Made by a program: the position numbers and the translations under genes. This document shows positions 1 to 8,341 of a stretch of DNA of 64,000 nucleotides, in pieces. Source of the DNA: Salipiger abyssi (GTDB taxonomy: Bacteria > Pseudomonadota > Alphaproteobacteria > Rhodobacterales > Rhodobacteraceae); the NCBI RefSeq assembly GCF_001975705.1, contig NZ_CP015093.1, positions 2,046,001-2,110,000 on the forward strand. The letters are read 5' to 3'. Below the pieces are notes generated by a model. That model searched no databases and was not told the DNA's origin. It was given only the letters and a program-made list of their open reading frames with translations. Position 1 is the first letter of the stretch, and each line of letters begins with the position of its first letter.

Positions 1-645
1 CGCCGTTCCGCACAGGCGCGGCGGCTGTCGCTGCGGCTGAGCCAGATCGACGGGCGGGTGACGCTCACGCTGCCGCGCCGGGTGCCCGAGCGCGAGGCGC
101 TGGGGTTCCTGCGCGACAAGGAGGCCTGGCTGCGCGGCCATATGGAGGCGCGCGGCGAGGATGTGCGAATCGCCGTCGGCGCGGTGCTGCCCGTCGAGGG
201 CGTGCCGCGCGTGCTGCGCGCAGGGACGGGGCGCAGCGTGGCGCTGGCGCCGGATGCGGTCGCGGTGCCCGGCCCGGAGGAGCGCATGGCAGCGCGGCTC
301 CAGGGCTGGCTGCGTACGCTGGCCCGCGAGCGGCTAGCAGAGGCGTCGGACCGTCATGCCGCCGCGCTGGGGCGGCCCTATACCCGGCTCACCCTGCGCG
401 ACACGCGCTCGCGCTGGGGCTCCTGCACTGCCGACGGGGCGCTGATGTATTCCTGGCGGCTGATCCTCGCGCCGCCCGAGGTGCTCGACTATGTCGCCGC
501 CCACGAGGTGGCGCATCTGGCCGAGATGAACCATTCCCGCGCCTTCTGGGACACGGTGGAGCGTCTCTATGGCGACTGGCGCGGCGCCCGGCGCTGGCTG
601 CGCGACGAGGGCGGCGGGCTGCATCGCTACCGTTTCGGAGATTGA
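1..645 (+). CDS. YgjP-like (DUF45) metal-dependent hydrolase, 5' truncated by window edge
   Basis: An open frame runs from base 1 to a TGA at 645, so the first residues lie outside the window; 214 codons are visible. The protein reads like the YgjP/DUF45 zinc-metallopeptidase-like family: an N-terminal strand-rich RARRLSLR-type segment, then the HEVAHLAEMNHS block at bases 502-537 holding the HExxH zinc motif and the third ligand His of this family (HxxMNHS). A GTG at 58 could serve as an internal start, but the family-like sequence continues upstream of it, which favours a longer gene. The family is predicted to be a cytoplasmic metal-dependent hydrolase of unknown substrate. It is followed 33 bp later by the GntR regulator on the same strand. 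Confidence 0.85.
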   Translation, partial: RRSAQARRLSLRLSQIDGRVTLTLPRRVPEREALGFLRDKEAWLRGHMEARGEDVRIAVGAVLPVEGVPRVLRAGTGRSVALAPDAVAVPGPEERMAARLQGWLRTLARERLAEASDRHAAALGRPYTRLTLRDTRSRWGSCTADGALMYSWRLILAPPEVLDYVAAHEVAHLAEMNHSRAFWDTVERLYGDWRGARRWLRDEGGGLHRYRFGD

Positions 646-658
646 CCTTCGGCGCGTT

Positions 659-668
659 TGTGATCACA
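659..668. promoter_or_regulatory. Palindrome upstream of the GntR regulator
   Basis: TGTGATCACA is a perfect 10-bp palindrome ending 10 bp before the ATG of the GntR gene. GntR/FCD regulators bind short palindromes and often repress their own promoter, so this is a candidate autoregulatory operator. It also resembles half of a CRP-type site. Function is inferred from position only. Confidence 0.4.
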
Positions 669-678
669 TTGGTGCATC

Positions 679-1332
679 ATGAATGTCACGCCCCCCCGCG
701 CCACCGAAATCGTCACCTCCGCCCATGACCGGGTCTATCGCGGGCTGCGCACGCGCATCATGCTCGGCCAGATCGCCCCGGGCGAATCGCTGACCCTGCG
801 CGGCATCGGCAAGGAATTCGCCGTCTCGATGACGCCCGCGCGCGAGGCGGTGCGCCGGCTGGTCGCCGAGGGCGCGCTGAGCATGTCCTCCTCGGGCCGG
901 GTCTCGACGCCGGAGCTGTCGAACGAACGTATCGAGGAGCTGGCGGCGCTGCGCGCGCTGATCGAGGTGGAGCTGGCCTCGCGGGCGCTGCCACGGGCGC
1001 ATATGGCGCTGATCGACCGTTTGCAGACCATAAACGGGGTGATCGCCGATGTCGTGCGCAACCGCGATGCGGTGGGCTATATCCGCTCCAATCTGGAATT
1101 TCACCGCACGCTCTATCTGCGCGCCCAGGCGCCGGCGATGCTGGCCATGGCCGAGACGGTCTGGCTCCAGCTCGGGCCGACGATGCGGGCGCTTTACGGG
1201 CGGCTGCGGCGCTCTGAGGCGCCGCAATATCACCGGCTGATGATTGCCGCGCTGAAGGCCGGCGACGAGCCCGGGCTGCGGCTCGCGGTGCGCTCGGACG
1301 TGACGCAGGGGCTGAAGATGCTGACGAGCTGA
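679..1332 (+). CDS. GntR family transcriptional regulator (FCD domain)
   Basis: A 217-residue DNA-binding regulator. Residues about 15-75 form the GntR winged helix (RVYRGLRTRIMLGQIAPGE, then the SMTPAREAVRRL recognition helix) and residues about 85-205 form the all-helical FCD ligand domain, with an NLEFHRTL helix carrying the usual Asp/His metal-ligand region. FCD members sense small carboxylic acids and repress nearby catabolic genes, but no clear target is adjacent: accA follows convergently only 7 bp away. The start ATG is followed by MNVTPPRATEIV and preceded by a perfect TGTGATCACA palindrome. The ligand cannot be told from the sequence. Confidence 0.9.
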   Translation: MNVTPPRATEIVTSAHDRVYRGLRTRIMLGQIAPGESLTLRGIGKEFAVSMTPAREAVRRLVAEGALSMSSSGRVSTPELSNERIEELAALRALIEVELASRALPRAHMALIDRLQTINGVIADVVRNRDAVGYIRSNLEFHRTLYLRAQAPAMLAMAETVWLQLGPTMRALYGRLRRSEAPQYHRLMIAALKAGDEPGLRLAVRSDVTQGLKMLTS

Positions 1333-1339
1333 GCGCCCG

Positions 1340-2302
1340 TCAGGCGGCGAGGCCGCGTGCGCCCATGTTGAGGAACTTGTCGCGCCGCGCCTTGACCAGC
1401 GCCTTGGGCTTCATGTCGTCCATCTCGGCCAGCATTGCAGCGATGGTCTGGCCGACCGCCGCGATGGAGGCCTCGGGGTCGCGATGCGCGCCACCCAGCG
1501 GTTCGGCGATGACGCGGTCGGCGATGCCGAGCTTGAGCAGATCCTGCGCGGTCAGGCGCAGCGCCTCGGCGGCCTCGCGCATCTTCTCCGCGTCTTTCCA
1601 GAGGATCGAGGCGCAGCCCTCGGGCGAGATCACCGAATAGACCGAATGTTCGAGCATCGCCACGCGGTTGGCGGTGGCAAAGGCCACGGCGCCGCCGGAG
1701 CCGCCCTCGCCGATGATGACCGAGACCAGCGGCACACCGATCTGGAGGCATTTCTCGGTCGAGCGCGCGATGGCCTCGGACTGGCCGCGCTCTTCGGCGC
1801 CCTTGCCGGGATAGGCGCCGGGCGTGTCGACCAGGGTGATCACCGGCAGGCCGAAACGGTCGGCCATGTCCATCAGGCGGATCGCCTTGCGATAGCCCTC
1901 GGGGCGCGCCATGCCGAAATTGCGCTCGATGCGGCTTTGGGTGTCGTTGCCCTTTTCATGGCCGATCACCATCACCGGACGGTCGTTGAACCGCGCGAGC
2001 CCGCCCATCACCGCGTGATCGTCGGCAAAGCCGCGGTCGCCGGCCAGCGGGGTGTATTCGGTAAAGAGCGCCTCGATATAGTCTTTGCAATGCGGGCGGT
2101 CGGGGTGCCGCGCCACCTGGCATTTGCGCCAGGGCGTCAGCTTCTTATAAAGATCCTTGAGCAGATCCTGCGCCTTGCGGTCGAGCGCAGCGGCCTCGTC
2201 CTCCACATGCATCTCTTCGTTCGCCCGCGCCATATTGCGCAGCTCTTCGGCCTTGCCTTCGATTTCGGCAAGCGGTTTTTCGAAGTCGAGATAGTGCGTC
2301 AT
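1340..2302 (-). CDS. accA: Acetyl-CoA carboxylase carboxyltransferase subunit alpha
   Basis: 320 residues, the normal length for AccA. With AccD this subunit transfers the carboxyl group from biotin-BCCP to acetyl-CoA, giving malonyl-CoA for fatty-acid synthesis in the cytoplasm. Recognisable features are the N-terminal [18 protein letters not shown] helix, the crotonase-fold core with [16 protein letters not shown] and the [11 protein letters not shown] oxyanion region, and the [12 protein letters not shown] segment near residue 235. It is a single gene here; accD and accBC are not in the window. It converges on the GntR gene. Confidence 0.97.
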   Translation of the reverse strand: MTHYLDFEKPLAEIEGKAEELRNMARANEEMHVEDEAAALDRKAQDLLKDLYKKLTPWRKCQVARHPDRPHCKDYIEALFTEYTPLAGDRGFADDHAVMGGLARFNDRPVMVIGHEKGNDTQSRIERNFGMARPEGYRKAIRLMDMADRFGLPVITLVDTPGAYPGKGAEERGQSEAIARSTEKCLQIGVPLVSVIIGEGGSGGAVAFATANRVAMLEHSVYSVISPEGCASILWKDAEKMREAAEALRLTAQDLLKLGIADRVIAEPLGGAHRDPEASIAAVGQTIAAMLAEMDDMKPKALVKARRDKFLNMGARGLAA

Positions 2303-2416
2303 GCTCCGGATACCCCTGTTACGCGGGGCCTATATGGCGTCTGGAACGGGGGGATGCAACAAAGCAAGATCCGTCCCGTTGCGTCGGCCGCCTCCGCCGG
2401 CGTGAGACGGTGAGCC

Positions 2417-3025
2417 CTATGGCTGCCCCTGCAGCAACACCGGCAGCAGCGAGGCGACGAGCAGCGCCGCCATCGTCCAGTTGAAGGCCCGCAGCCGCGC
2501 CGGACGGTTCAGCAGCCGCCGCATCTCGCGGCCGAGCACCGTCCATGAGGTTGTCGAGATCCCCGAGACCGCCACATAGGTGCCCGCCACCCAGAGCACC
2601 GCGCCCGGCTCGCGCCCGGCGGCGTAGAGCGTGATCGCCCCCAGCGCCATCGACCAGGCCTTGGGGTTCACCCACTGGAACGCCGCCGCCTGAAGGAAAT
2701 TCAGTGGCCGTCCCGCAGGCTCGCTTCCCGCTTCGGGCGGCGGGGCGGCATGGGCGATCTTCCAGGCGAGCCAGAGCATGTAGATCACCGAGATGACCAG
2801 CAGCACCGTATGCGCCTGCGGCCAGATCTCGAAGATCTGACCGACACCCAGCCCCATCAGCAGCACCATGGCGGGAAAGCCCAGTCCGATCCCCAGCATA
2901 TGCGGGATCGTCCGGCGAAAGCCGAAATTGGCGCCCGAGGCGAGTAGCATCAGGTTGTTCGGCCCCGGTGTGATGACGGTGACGAGCGCAAAGGCGGAAA
3001 GGGCGAGGAGCAGATCGGGTGTCAT
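2417..3025 (-). CDS. LysE family amino-acid exporter
   Basis: A 202-residue inner-membrane protein with about six hydrophobic segments and the LysE/RhtB signature TPGPNNLMLLASG near residue 20. LysE proteins export amino acids or homoserine-like metabolites. I chose the ATG at 3025 (MTPDLLLALSAF), which matches the family N-terminus; an upstream in-frame start would put part of the regulator promoter into the protein. It is divergent from an Lrp/AsnC regulator with a 72-bp shared promoter holding an inverted repeat, the same arrangement as the lysE-lysG type of exporter and activator. Substrate unknown. Confidence 0.92.
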   Translation of the reverse strand: MTPDLLLALSAFALVTVITPGPNNLMLLASGANFGFRRTIPHMLGIGLGFPAMVLLMGLGVGQIFEIWPQAHTVLLVISVIYMLWLAWKIAHAAPPPEAGSEPAGRPLNFLQAAAFQWVNPKAWSMALGAITLYAAGREPGAVLWVAGTYVAVSGISTTSWTVLGREMRRLLNRPARLRAFNWTMAALLVASLLPVLLQGQP

Positions 3026-3058
3026 GACGCAAGGATTGCCCGAAATTCGCGGAGAATG

Positions 3059-3095
3059 ATTGCGAACTGGCGTCCGTTGTCGGTAAGTTCGCAAT
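3059..3095. promoter_or_regulatory. Inverted repeat in the lysE/Lrp divergent promoter
   Basis: ATTGCGAACT (3059-3068) and AGTTCGCAAT (3086-3095) are perfect 10-bp inverted arms with a 17-bp spacer. A smaller palindrome CGAAATTCG lies at 3041-3049. The right arm ends 3 bp before the regulator start codon. Lrp-type proteins bind as oligomers to spaced, dyad-symmetric sites in such divergent promoters, so this is a good candidate operator controlling both genes. Confidence 0.6.
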
Positions 3096-3097
3096 TA

Positions 3098-3550
3098 ATG
3101 AGTGATCTGGACGACATAGACCGCAGGATATTGCGCGTTCTGGCCGGTGACGGGCGGATCAGCAACCTCGCGCTGGCCGAGCGGGTGGGGCTCTCGCCCT
3201 CGGCCTGCCTGCGCCGGGTGGCGGCGCTGGAGAAATCCGGGGTGATCGCCGGCTATCGCGCGGTGCTGAGCCCGGAAAAGACCGGGGTGGGCTTCATCGC
3301 CTATGTGCTTGTGGGGCTGAACCTGCACACCAAGGGCGCGCAGGAGGCCTTTGAGCGGGCCATCGCGCGGGCACCGGAGGTGCGGGAGTGCCACAATATC
3401 ACCGGCAATGTGGAATATCTGCTGCGGGTCGAGGTGGCCGATATTGCCGCCTACAAGCATTTCCACAACGAGGTGCTGGGCACGCTGCCGCAGCTCAACG
3501 CCATCACCTCCTATGTGGTGATGGGCTCGCCCAAGGACGAACGCGCCTGA
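3098..3550 (+). CDS. Lrp/AsnC family transcriptional regulator
   Basis: 150 residues. An N-terminal helix-turn-helix (LDDIDRRILRVL, then the recognition region ALAERVGLSPSACLRR) is followed by the RAM/AsnC effector domain from about residue 65 to the end, including the ECHNITGNVEYLLRV strand. The ATG at 3098 is chosen because it gives the standard MSDLDDID start and leaves the inverted repeat in the intergenic region. It likely senses an amino acid and controls the divergent LysE exporter. It converges on ilvD, with a hairpin terminator and a 24-bp repeat between them. Confidence 0.93.
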   Translation: MSDLDDIDRRILRVLAGDGRISNLALAERVGLSPSACLRRVAALEKSGVIAGYRAVLSPEKTGVGFIAYVLVGLNLHTKGAQEAFERAIARAPEVRECHNITGNVEYLLRVEVADIAAYKHFHNEVLGTLPQLNAITSYVVMGSPKDERA

Positions 3551-3571
3551 CCGCGCACCCCGCCCCGGACC

Positions 3572-3595
3572 TGATCCGGGGCCTCATGGGTTTCC
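3572..3595. repeat. 24-bp palindromic repeat, copy 1
   Basis: The unit begins GCCCCGGACCTG and ends ATCCGGGGCCTC. Its core CCCCGGA/TCCGGGG can fold into a hairpin. Two identical copies, in opposite orientation to each other, lie at 48575-48598 and 48637-48660. It sits between the convergent Lrp gene and ilvD, and looks like a REP-type intergenic repeat of alphaproteobacteria. Confidence 0.75.
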
Positions 3596-3621
3596 GCATC
3601 GCCCCAAATTCGCGTAGCCCC

Positions 3622-3652
3622 AAAAAAGAGGCCCCGGCGCGGGGGCCGGGGC
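3622..3652 (-). terminator. Rho-independent terminator of ilvD
   Basis: Read on the minus strand: an 8-bp stem GCCCCGGC/GCCGGGGC (3631-3638 and 3645-3652), followed by a CTC and a run of six T. It lies 29 bp beyond the ilvD stop codon. Confidence 0.75.
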
Positions 3653-3680
3653 GGGTCTTGATCGTGTCGGAGGCGGCGGC

Positions 3681-5510
3681 TCAGATCTGCCGCACGGCGC
3701 CCTTGGCGGCGGAGGTGGTCAGCGCCGCATAGGCCTTGAGCGCCTTCGACACCTTGCGCTTGCGCTTCTCGTCCGGCTGCCAGCCCTTGGCGTCGCGGGC
3801 GGTGCGGCGCTCGGCCAGCACCGCGTCGTCCACGGCGAGGCTGATCTTGCGGGCGGGGATGTCGATCTCGATCAGATCGCCTTCCTCCACCAGACCGATG
3901 GCGCCGCCCTCGGCCGCCTCGGGCGAGACGTGCCCGATGGAGAGCCCCGAAGAGCCGCCGGAGAAGCGCCCGTCGGTAACCAGCGCGCAATCCTTGCCGA
4001 GCCCTTTCGACTTCAGATAGCTCGTCGGATACAGCATCTCCTGCATGCCGGGCCCGCCGCGCGGCCCCTCGTAGCGGATCAGCACCACATCGCCGGGGTG
4101 GATCTTGCCGGTCAGGATGGCGCTCACCGCGCTGTCCTGCGATTCAAAGATCCGCGCCGGGCCGGAGAAGACCAGGATCGACTCGTCGACACCGGCGGTC
4201 TTCACGATGCAGCCGTCCTCGGCGATATTGCCGTAGAGCACCGCCAGGCCGCCATCCTTGGAAAACGCATGCTCCGCCTCGCGGATCACCCCTTTCTGCC
4301 GGTCGAGATCGAGGCTCTCATAGCGGCGGTCCTGGGAAAACGCGGTGGTGGAGCGCACGCCGCCCGGAGCGGCGCGGTAGAAATCATGCACCGATTCGGA
4401 ATTGGTGCGCGACACGTCCCAGCGGTCGAGCGCATGCGACATGGTCTCTGCATGCACGGTATGAACGGTGTTGTCGATGAGCCCCGCGCGGTCGAGCTGG
4501 CCGAGGATCGCCATGATGCCGCCGGCGCGGTGCACGTCTTCCATATGCACGTCGTCCTTGGCGGGCGCGACCTTGCAGAGCACCGGCACCTGGCGCGACA
4601 GCTTGTCGATGGCTTCCATGTCGAAATCGACCTCGCCCTCATTGGCGGCGGCCAGCAGGTGCAGAACCGTGTTGGTCGAGCCGCCCATGGCGATGTCGAG
4701 CGTCATGGCGTTCTTGAACGCGGGCACCGTGGCGATGTTGCGCGGCAGCACGGTCGCGTCGTCCTGCTCGTAGTAGCGCTTGGCCAGATCGACGATCAGA
4801 TGCCCCGCCTCGACAAAGAGGCGCTGACGGTCGGCATGGGTGGCCAGCGTCGAGCCATTGCCGGGCAGCGACAGCCCCAGCGCCTCGGTCAGGCAGTTCA
4901 TCGAGTTGGCGGTGAACATGCCCGAGCACGACCCGCAGGTCGGGCAGGCGGCCTCTTCGATGGCCTGCACCTGGGCGTCGGTGTATTTGTCGTCGGCGGC
5001 GGCGACCATGGCATCGACCAGATCGAGCGCCTTGGTCTCGTCGTCCCATTCGACCTTGCCGGCCTCCATCGGGCCGCCCGAGACAAAGACCACGGGGATG
5101 TTGAGCCGCATCGCGGCCATCAGCATGCCGGGGGTGATCTTGTCGCAATTCGAGATGCAGACCATGGCGTCGGCGCAATGGGCGTTGACCATATATTCGA
5201 CCGAGTCGGCGATGATCTCGCGCGAGGGCAGCGAATAGAGCATGCCGTCATGGCCCATGGCGATGCCGTCATCCACCGCGATGGTGTTGAATTCCTTGGC
5301 CACGCCGCCGGCCTTCTCGACCTCGCGCGCCACCATCTGACCCAGATCCTTCAGATGCACATGGCCCGGCACGAACTGGGTAAAGCTGTTCACGATCGCG
5401 ATGATCGGCTTGTTCCAGTCGCCTTCGGTCATGCCGGTGGCACGCCAGAGGCCACGGGCGCCGGCCATGTTGCGGCCGTGGGTGGTGGTGCGGGAGCGGT
5501 AGGCGGGCAT
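3681..5510 (-). CDS. ilvD: Dihydroxy-acid dehydratase
   Basis: 609 residues, the full length of the E. coli-type IlvD. The enzyme dehydrates 2,3-dihydroxy-3-methylbutanoate (or -pentanoate) to the 2-oxo acid, the third common step of isoleucine and valine synthesis. Cysteines that bind the iron-sulfur cluster are visible in [11 protein letters not shown] (about residue 122) and [17 protein letters not shown] (about residue 195), and the C-terminal domain carries the [19 protein letters not shown] motif. The start gives [20 protein letters not shown], as usual for the family. It appears monocistronic, with its own terminator. Confidence 0.98.
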   Translation of the reverse strand: MPAYRSRTTTHGRNMAGARGLWRATGMTEGDWNKPIIAIVNSFTQFVPGHVHLKDLGQMVAREVEKAGGVAKEFNTIAVDDGIAMGHDGMLYSLPSREIIADSVEYMVNAHCADAMVCISNCDKITPGMLMAAMRLNIPVVFVSGGPMEAGKVEWDDETKALDLVDAMVAAADDKYTDAQVQAIEEAACPTCGSCSGMFTANSMNCLTEALGLSLPGNGSTLATHADRQRLFVEAGHLIVDLAKRYYEQDDATVLPRNIATVPAFKNAMTLDIAMGGSTNTVLHLLAAANEGEVDFDMEAIDKLSRQVPVLCKVAPAKDDVHMEDVHRAGGIMAILGQLDRAGLIDNTVHTVHAETMSHALDRWDVSRTNSESVHDFYRAAPGGVRSTTAFSQDRRYESLDLDRQKGVIREAEHAFSKDGGLAVLYGNIAEDGCIVKTAGVDESILVFSGPARIFESQDSAVSAILTGKIHPGDVVLIRYEGPRGGPGMQEMLYPTSYLKSKGLGKDCALVTDGRFSGGSSGLSIGHVSPEAAEGGAIGLVEEGDLIEIDIPARKISLAVDDAVLAERRTARDAKGWQPDEKRKRKVSKALKAYAALTTSAAKGAVRQI

Positions 5511-5612
5511 GGGATTCCCCCTCGTTTGCGGTATCGGCGTTGTTTAACGCCGCAATGCCGCTGCGGCAAGGGCGCGCGGACCGCAGCGGCACGCCAGGCC
5601 GCAAGGGGACAA

Positions 5613-5682
5613 GGGCGTATTTTCAAAGAGAAGACGAGCAGGAGGCGGCTCCCCCTCCGTCTTCTCTGTGCAAATACCGCCC
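5613..5682. repeat. Facing pair of the GTATTT..AAAGAGAAGA motif
   Basis: GTATTTTCAAAGAGAAGACG at 5617-5636 is answered on the other strand by a near-copy at 5658-5677 (CGTCTTCTCTGTGCAAATAC), with flanking GGGCG and CCGCCC extending the symmetry. The two arms could form a long imperfect hairpin between ilvD and the rimK-like gene. The same motif occurs singly at 10623, 28824 and 51400 and as another facing pair at 53240-53378. Function unknown. Confidence 0.65.
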
Positions 5683-5700
5683 GCCGGAGGCATCCCCGTG

Positions 5701-7092
5701 TCAGGCGGTGCTGCGCCTCGGGCGGGTTCGTGGCGGCTTCGGCGCGACCTTGGCCTCGATATGCTGGATCACCATCGCGGCGATATCCTTGCCGGAGGTC
5801 TTTTCGATGCCCTCCAGTCCGGGCGAAGAGTTCACCTCCAGCACCTTCGGCCCGTCCTCGCCGCGCAGCAGGTCGACGCCGGCCACATCGAGCTTCATCG
5901 CCCGCGCCGCCCGTACCGCGACCTCGCGCTCGGCCTTCGAGATGCGCACCGGTTCCGCCGTGCCGCCCTGATGCAGGTTGGAGCGGAAATCGTCGGGCTT
6001 GCCCTTGCGGCGCATGGCGGCGACCACCTTGCCGCCGACCACGAAGCAGCGGATATCCTCGCCCGCCGCCTCCTTGACGAAGCTCTGCACGAGGAAATCC
6101 GCCTTCAGCCCCTGAAAGGCCGAGATCACCGACTCGGCGGCCTTCTTGGTCTCCGCCAGCACCACACCCTTGCCCTGAGTGCTCTCCAGCAACTTCAGCA
6201 CCAGCGGCGCGCCGCCCACCAGGCTGATCACATTGCCGGAATCCTTGGGGCTGCGGGCAAAGGCGGTGGTGGGCATGCCAATCCGGTGCCGTGCCAGCAC
6301 CTGATGCGCGTGCAGCTTGTCGCGCGAGACGGTGATGCCCTCGGAGCCGGACAGGCAATAGGTGCCGAGGCTTTCGAACTGCCGCACCACCGCCGTGCCG
6401 TAGGAGGTGACCGAGGCGCCGATGCGCGGGATCACCGCGTCGTAATGCGGCAGGCGACGACCGTCGTAATGCACTTCGCCGCCCACCGCGCGGATGTTCA
6501 TGTAGCAGCGCGAGGTGTCGATCACCTCCATCGTGTGGCCGCCCGCCTCTGCCGCTTCGATCAGCCGGCGGGTCGAGTAATTACCGGGCTCGCGGCTCAG
6601 GATCGCCAGCCGCAGGGCGCGGCGATGCTGCTTGAGGCGCGGTGCCGCGCGGTAGGCATCGAAGGAAAGCTGCGGCTGCTGGTATTTCAGGCTGGGTGCG
6701 ACGATCATCTCCTCGTCGAGCGCGGTGCGCCCGAGCAGCATGCGATAGGCCATGCCGCCGCGATCGGTGAGCGTGACCTCGATGGGCCAGCTGCGCTCGC
6801 CCATGCTCAGCGTCGTCTCGATGACGAAACGCAGCTCGGTCTCGCCGTTGGAGGAAGTGACCTCGCGCCGGTCCTTCAGCGGGGCGGAACAGATGATCTC
6901 GAGCCCCGGATCCTGCGGATCGGGATGGATGGCAAAGCGCACCATGGGCTTTTCCGCCGGGCCGAAGGGCTCGATGGCAAAGGCGTGCAGGGCCGAAGTC
7001 TTGGCGCCGGTATCGACCTTGGCGCGGATCGCTGGCAGGCCGAGATCGGGGAGGGCCAGCCATTCTTCCCATCCGAGGGTAAACTGGGTCAT
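5701..7092 (-). CDS. RimB-like protease domain fused to RimK-type ATP-grasp glutamate ligase
   Basis: 463 residues with two parts. Residues about 1-150 resemble the RimB/ATP-dependent zinc protease domain: an aspartic-protease-like fold with the [11 protein letters not shown] motif near residue 26. Residues about 155-450 are a RimK-type ATP-grasp ligase, with [18 protein letters not shown] at its start, the [11 protein letters not shown] region, ATP-binding [16 protein letters not shown] and the metal-binding [14 protein letters not shown]. RimK adds glutamates to the C-terminus of ribosomal protein S6; in Pseudomonas RimB is a separate protein that removes them. Here modifier and trimmer appear fused. 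Target not proven; other RimK homologues act on small molecules. Confidence 0.85.
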   Translation of the reverse strand: MTQFTLGWEEWLALPDLGLPAIRAKVDTGAKTSALHAFAIEPFGPAEKPMVRFAIHPDPQDPGLEIICSAPLKDRREVTSSNGETELRFVIETTLSMGERSWPIEVTLTDRGGMAYRMLLGRTALDEEMIVAPSLKYQQPQLSFDAYRAAPRLKQHRRALRLAILSREPGNYSTRRLIEAAEAGGHTMEVIDTSRCYMNIRAVGGEVHYDGRRLPHYDAVIPRIGASVTSYGTAVVRQFESLGTYCLSGSEGITVSRDKLHAHQVLARHRIGMPTTAFARSPKDSGNVISLVGGAPLVLKLLESTQGKGVVLAETKKAAESVISAFQGLKADFLVQSFVKEAAGEDIRCFVVGGKVVAAMRRKGKPDDFRSNLHQGGTAEPVRISKAEREVAVRAARAMKLDVAGVDLLRGEDGPKVLEVNSSPGLEGIEKTSGKDIAAMVIQHIEAKVAPKPPRTRPRRSTA

Positions 7093-7207
7093 AGCGACTC
7101 CTTTCGCTGCGCCGGCACGACTGGCCGGAGCGCCGCTCTAGCGGGTGGATATGACAGGCGCAATACGCGCGCGTGACGCGGTTGCGGCGGGCGGGGCGGT
7201 GGCGATG

Positions 7208-7624
7208 TTACCAAACCTTCAGCACACGCCGGGACAGCAGAAACCCGTGCCCGTCCGCATTCTGACAGCGCAGTCCGGTGCGCTCCGAGAGGCAGGAAAT
7301 CCCGCCCCAGTCCGACGAAACCCCATAGGGCGCGACATCGACGCCGGAGGGGGAGGCCCCCTTGATCGGCGCACCACATTCCAGCCGCGCCGGCCCCCGC
7401 GAGAGCAGCACGTATTTGTGCCCCCAGGGTCCGCTGCACGAGGCCGGGCGCGCCACATTCGGTGTGCCGTTGATCTCGACGATCTCGCAGGACAGATCCG
7501 GCGCGCCCGCACCGGTGCCAATCCAGCAGCGGATATTGTCCGAAGGCGTCCGGAAGGGCGACACATCCGCCGCGACGGGCGCCGCGAGGCCCGCAAGGAC
7601 CAGAAAGGCAATCGGTCTCAACAT
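7208..7624 (-). CDS. Secreted DUF6636-like protein
   Basis: 138 residues. An N-terminal signal peptide (MLRPIAFLVLAGLAAPVAAD, cleavage after about residue 19) is followed by a small Cys-rich domain opening with FRTPSDNIRCWIG, the FxTPSxNIxC pattern of DUF6636-type periplasmic proteins. Cysteines occur at several spaced positions and probably form disulphides after export. Function unknown. It has its own promoter region, shared with the divergent Gmad2-LysM gene across 159 bp. Confidence 0.75.
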   Translation of the reverse strand: MLRPIAFLVLAGLAAPVAADVSPFRTPSDNIRCWIGTGAGAPDLSCEIVEINGTPNVARPASCSGPWGHKYVLLSRGPARLECGAPIKGASPSGVDVAPYGVSSDWGGISCLSERTGLRCQNADGHGFLLSRRVLKVW

Positions 7625-7783
7625 ACCGGGCTCCTGAATGGGCGCGTCGTTTCACCGCCTCAGGGTCGGGCAGTGGAACGCGGCGAGTCAAGTGCGGCTT
7701 TCCGGACATCCGGCGCGGCGGCGCCTGTGCTACTCTGATGGGCAAGGGGCGGTCACGCCCCGTCCTGCCAGGGAGGTGGCCCC

Positions 7784-8272
7784 ATGACCGTGACGCTCGA
7801 CATCCAGCAACCGCAGCCCTTCGATATCGTCGGGCCGACCATCCTCATCGCCGGCAATGCCGCCGCCTTCGAGGGCACGCTGTCGATCACCGTGTCGGAG
7901 GGGCATGACGAGGTCACCTCCTTTGCCCAGGTGGGCGCGCTGGGGCTGCGGCAGTTCCAGGCACAGGTCGAGATCCCGCCCGGCACCGCCTTTACGCTCA
8001 ACCGGCTGTTCCTGACGCTGGCCGACGATACCGGCAACGAGAACGGGCCGAGCGTGACGGTTCCGGTGCTTTACGGGCCGCTGATCCTGCCGGGCTATGC
8101 CGGCTGGCAGCCCTATACGGTGCAGCCGGGCGATACGCTGATCTCCATCGCGCAGGCGCATTATGGCAACGGGGATTTCCAGCCGATCTTTCAGGCCAAC
8201 CAGAACATCCTCGCCAATCCGAACCTGATCTTTCCCGGTCAGGTGCTGCGCATTCCGCGCAACGACCTCTGA
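7784..8272 (+). CDS. Gmad2 immunoglobulin-like and LysM domain protein
   Basis: 162 residues with no signal peptide or membrane segment. Residues about 1-105 look like the Gmad2 spore-germination-type immunoglobulin-like domain (opening IQQPQPFDIVGPTILIAGNA). Residues about 109-158 are a complete LysM peptidoglycan-binding motif (PYTVQPGDTLISIAQAHYG through NPNLIFPGQVLRIP). LysM binds N-acetylglucosamine polymers, so the protein probably contacts peptidoglycan, yet no export signal is seen at the chosen ATG (GGGAGGTGGCCCC upstream gives a good ribosome site). It might be exported another way or act after lysis. Confidence 0.8.
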   Translation: MTVTLDIQQPQPFDIVGPTILIAGNAAAFEGTLSITVSEGHDEVTSFAQVGALGLRQFQAQVEIPPGTAFTLNRLFLTLADDTGNENGPSVTVPVLYGPLILPGYAGWQPYTVQPGDTLISIAQAHYGNGDFQPIFQANQNILANPNLIFPGQVLRIPRNDL

Positions 8273-8283
8273 GCGCGAGTATG

Positions 8284-8313
8284 AAAAAGGCGCGGGCCCG
8301 AGGGCGCCGCGCC
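8284..8313 (-). terminator. Terminator of mcl1
   Basis: On the minus strand a 7-bp GC stem (GGCGCGG/CCGCGCC, 8289-8295 and 8307-8313) is followed by TTTTT. It lies between the stop codons of the convergent LysM gene and mcl1. Confidence 0.7.
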
Positions 8314-8341
8314 TGAAACCGTCGGGCGGACGGGATGGGTC

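Noticed and set aside
3930..6077. 715-codon plus-strand frame opposite ilvD and the RimK-like gene
   Set aside because: His/Arg/Gly-rich translation with no domain; ilvD on the other strand is certain.
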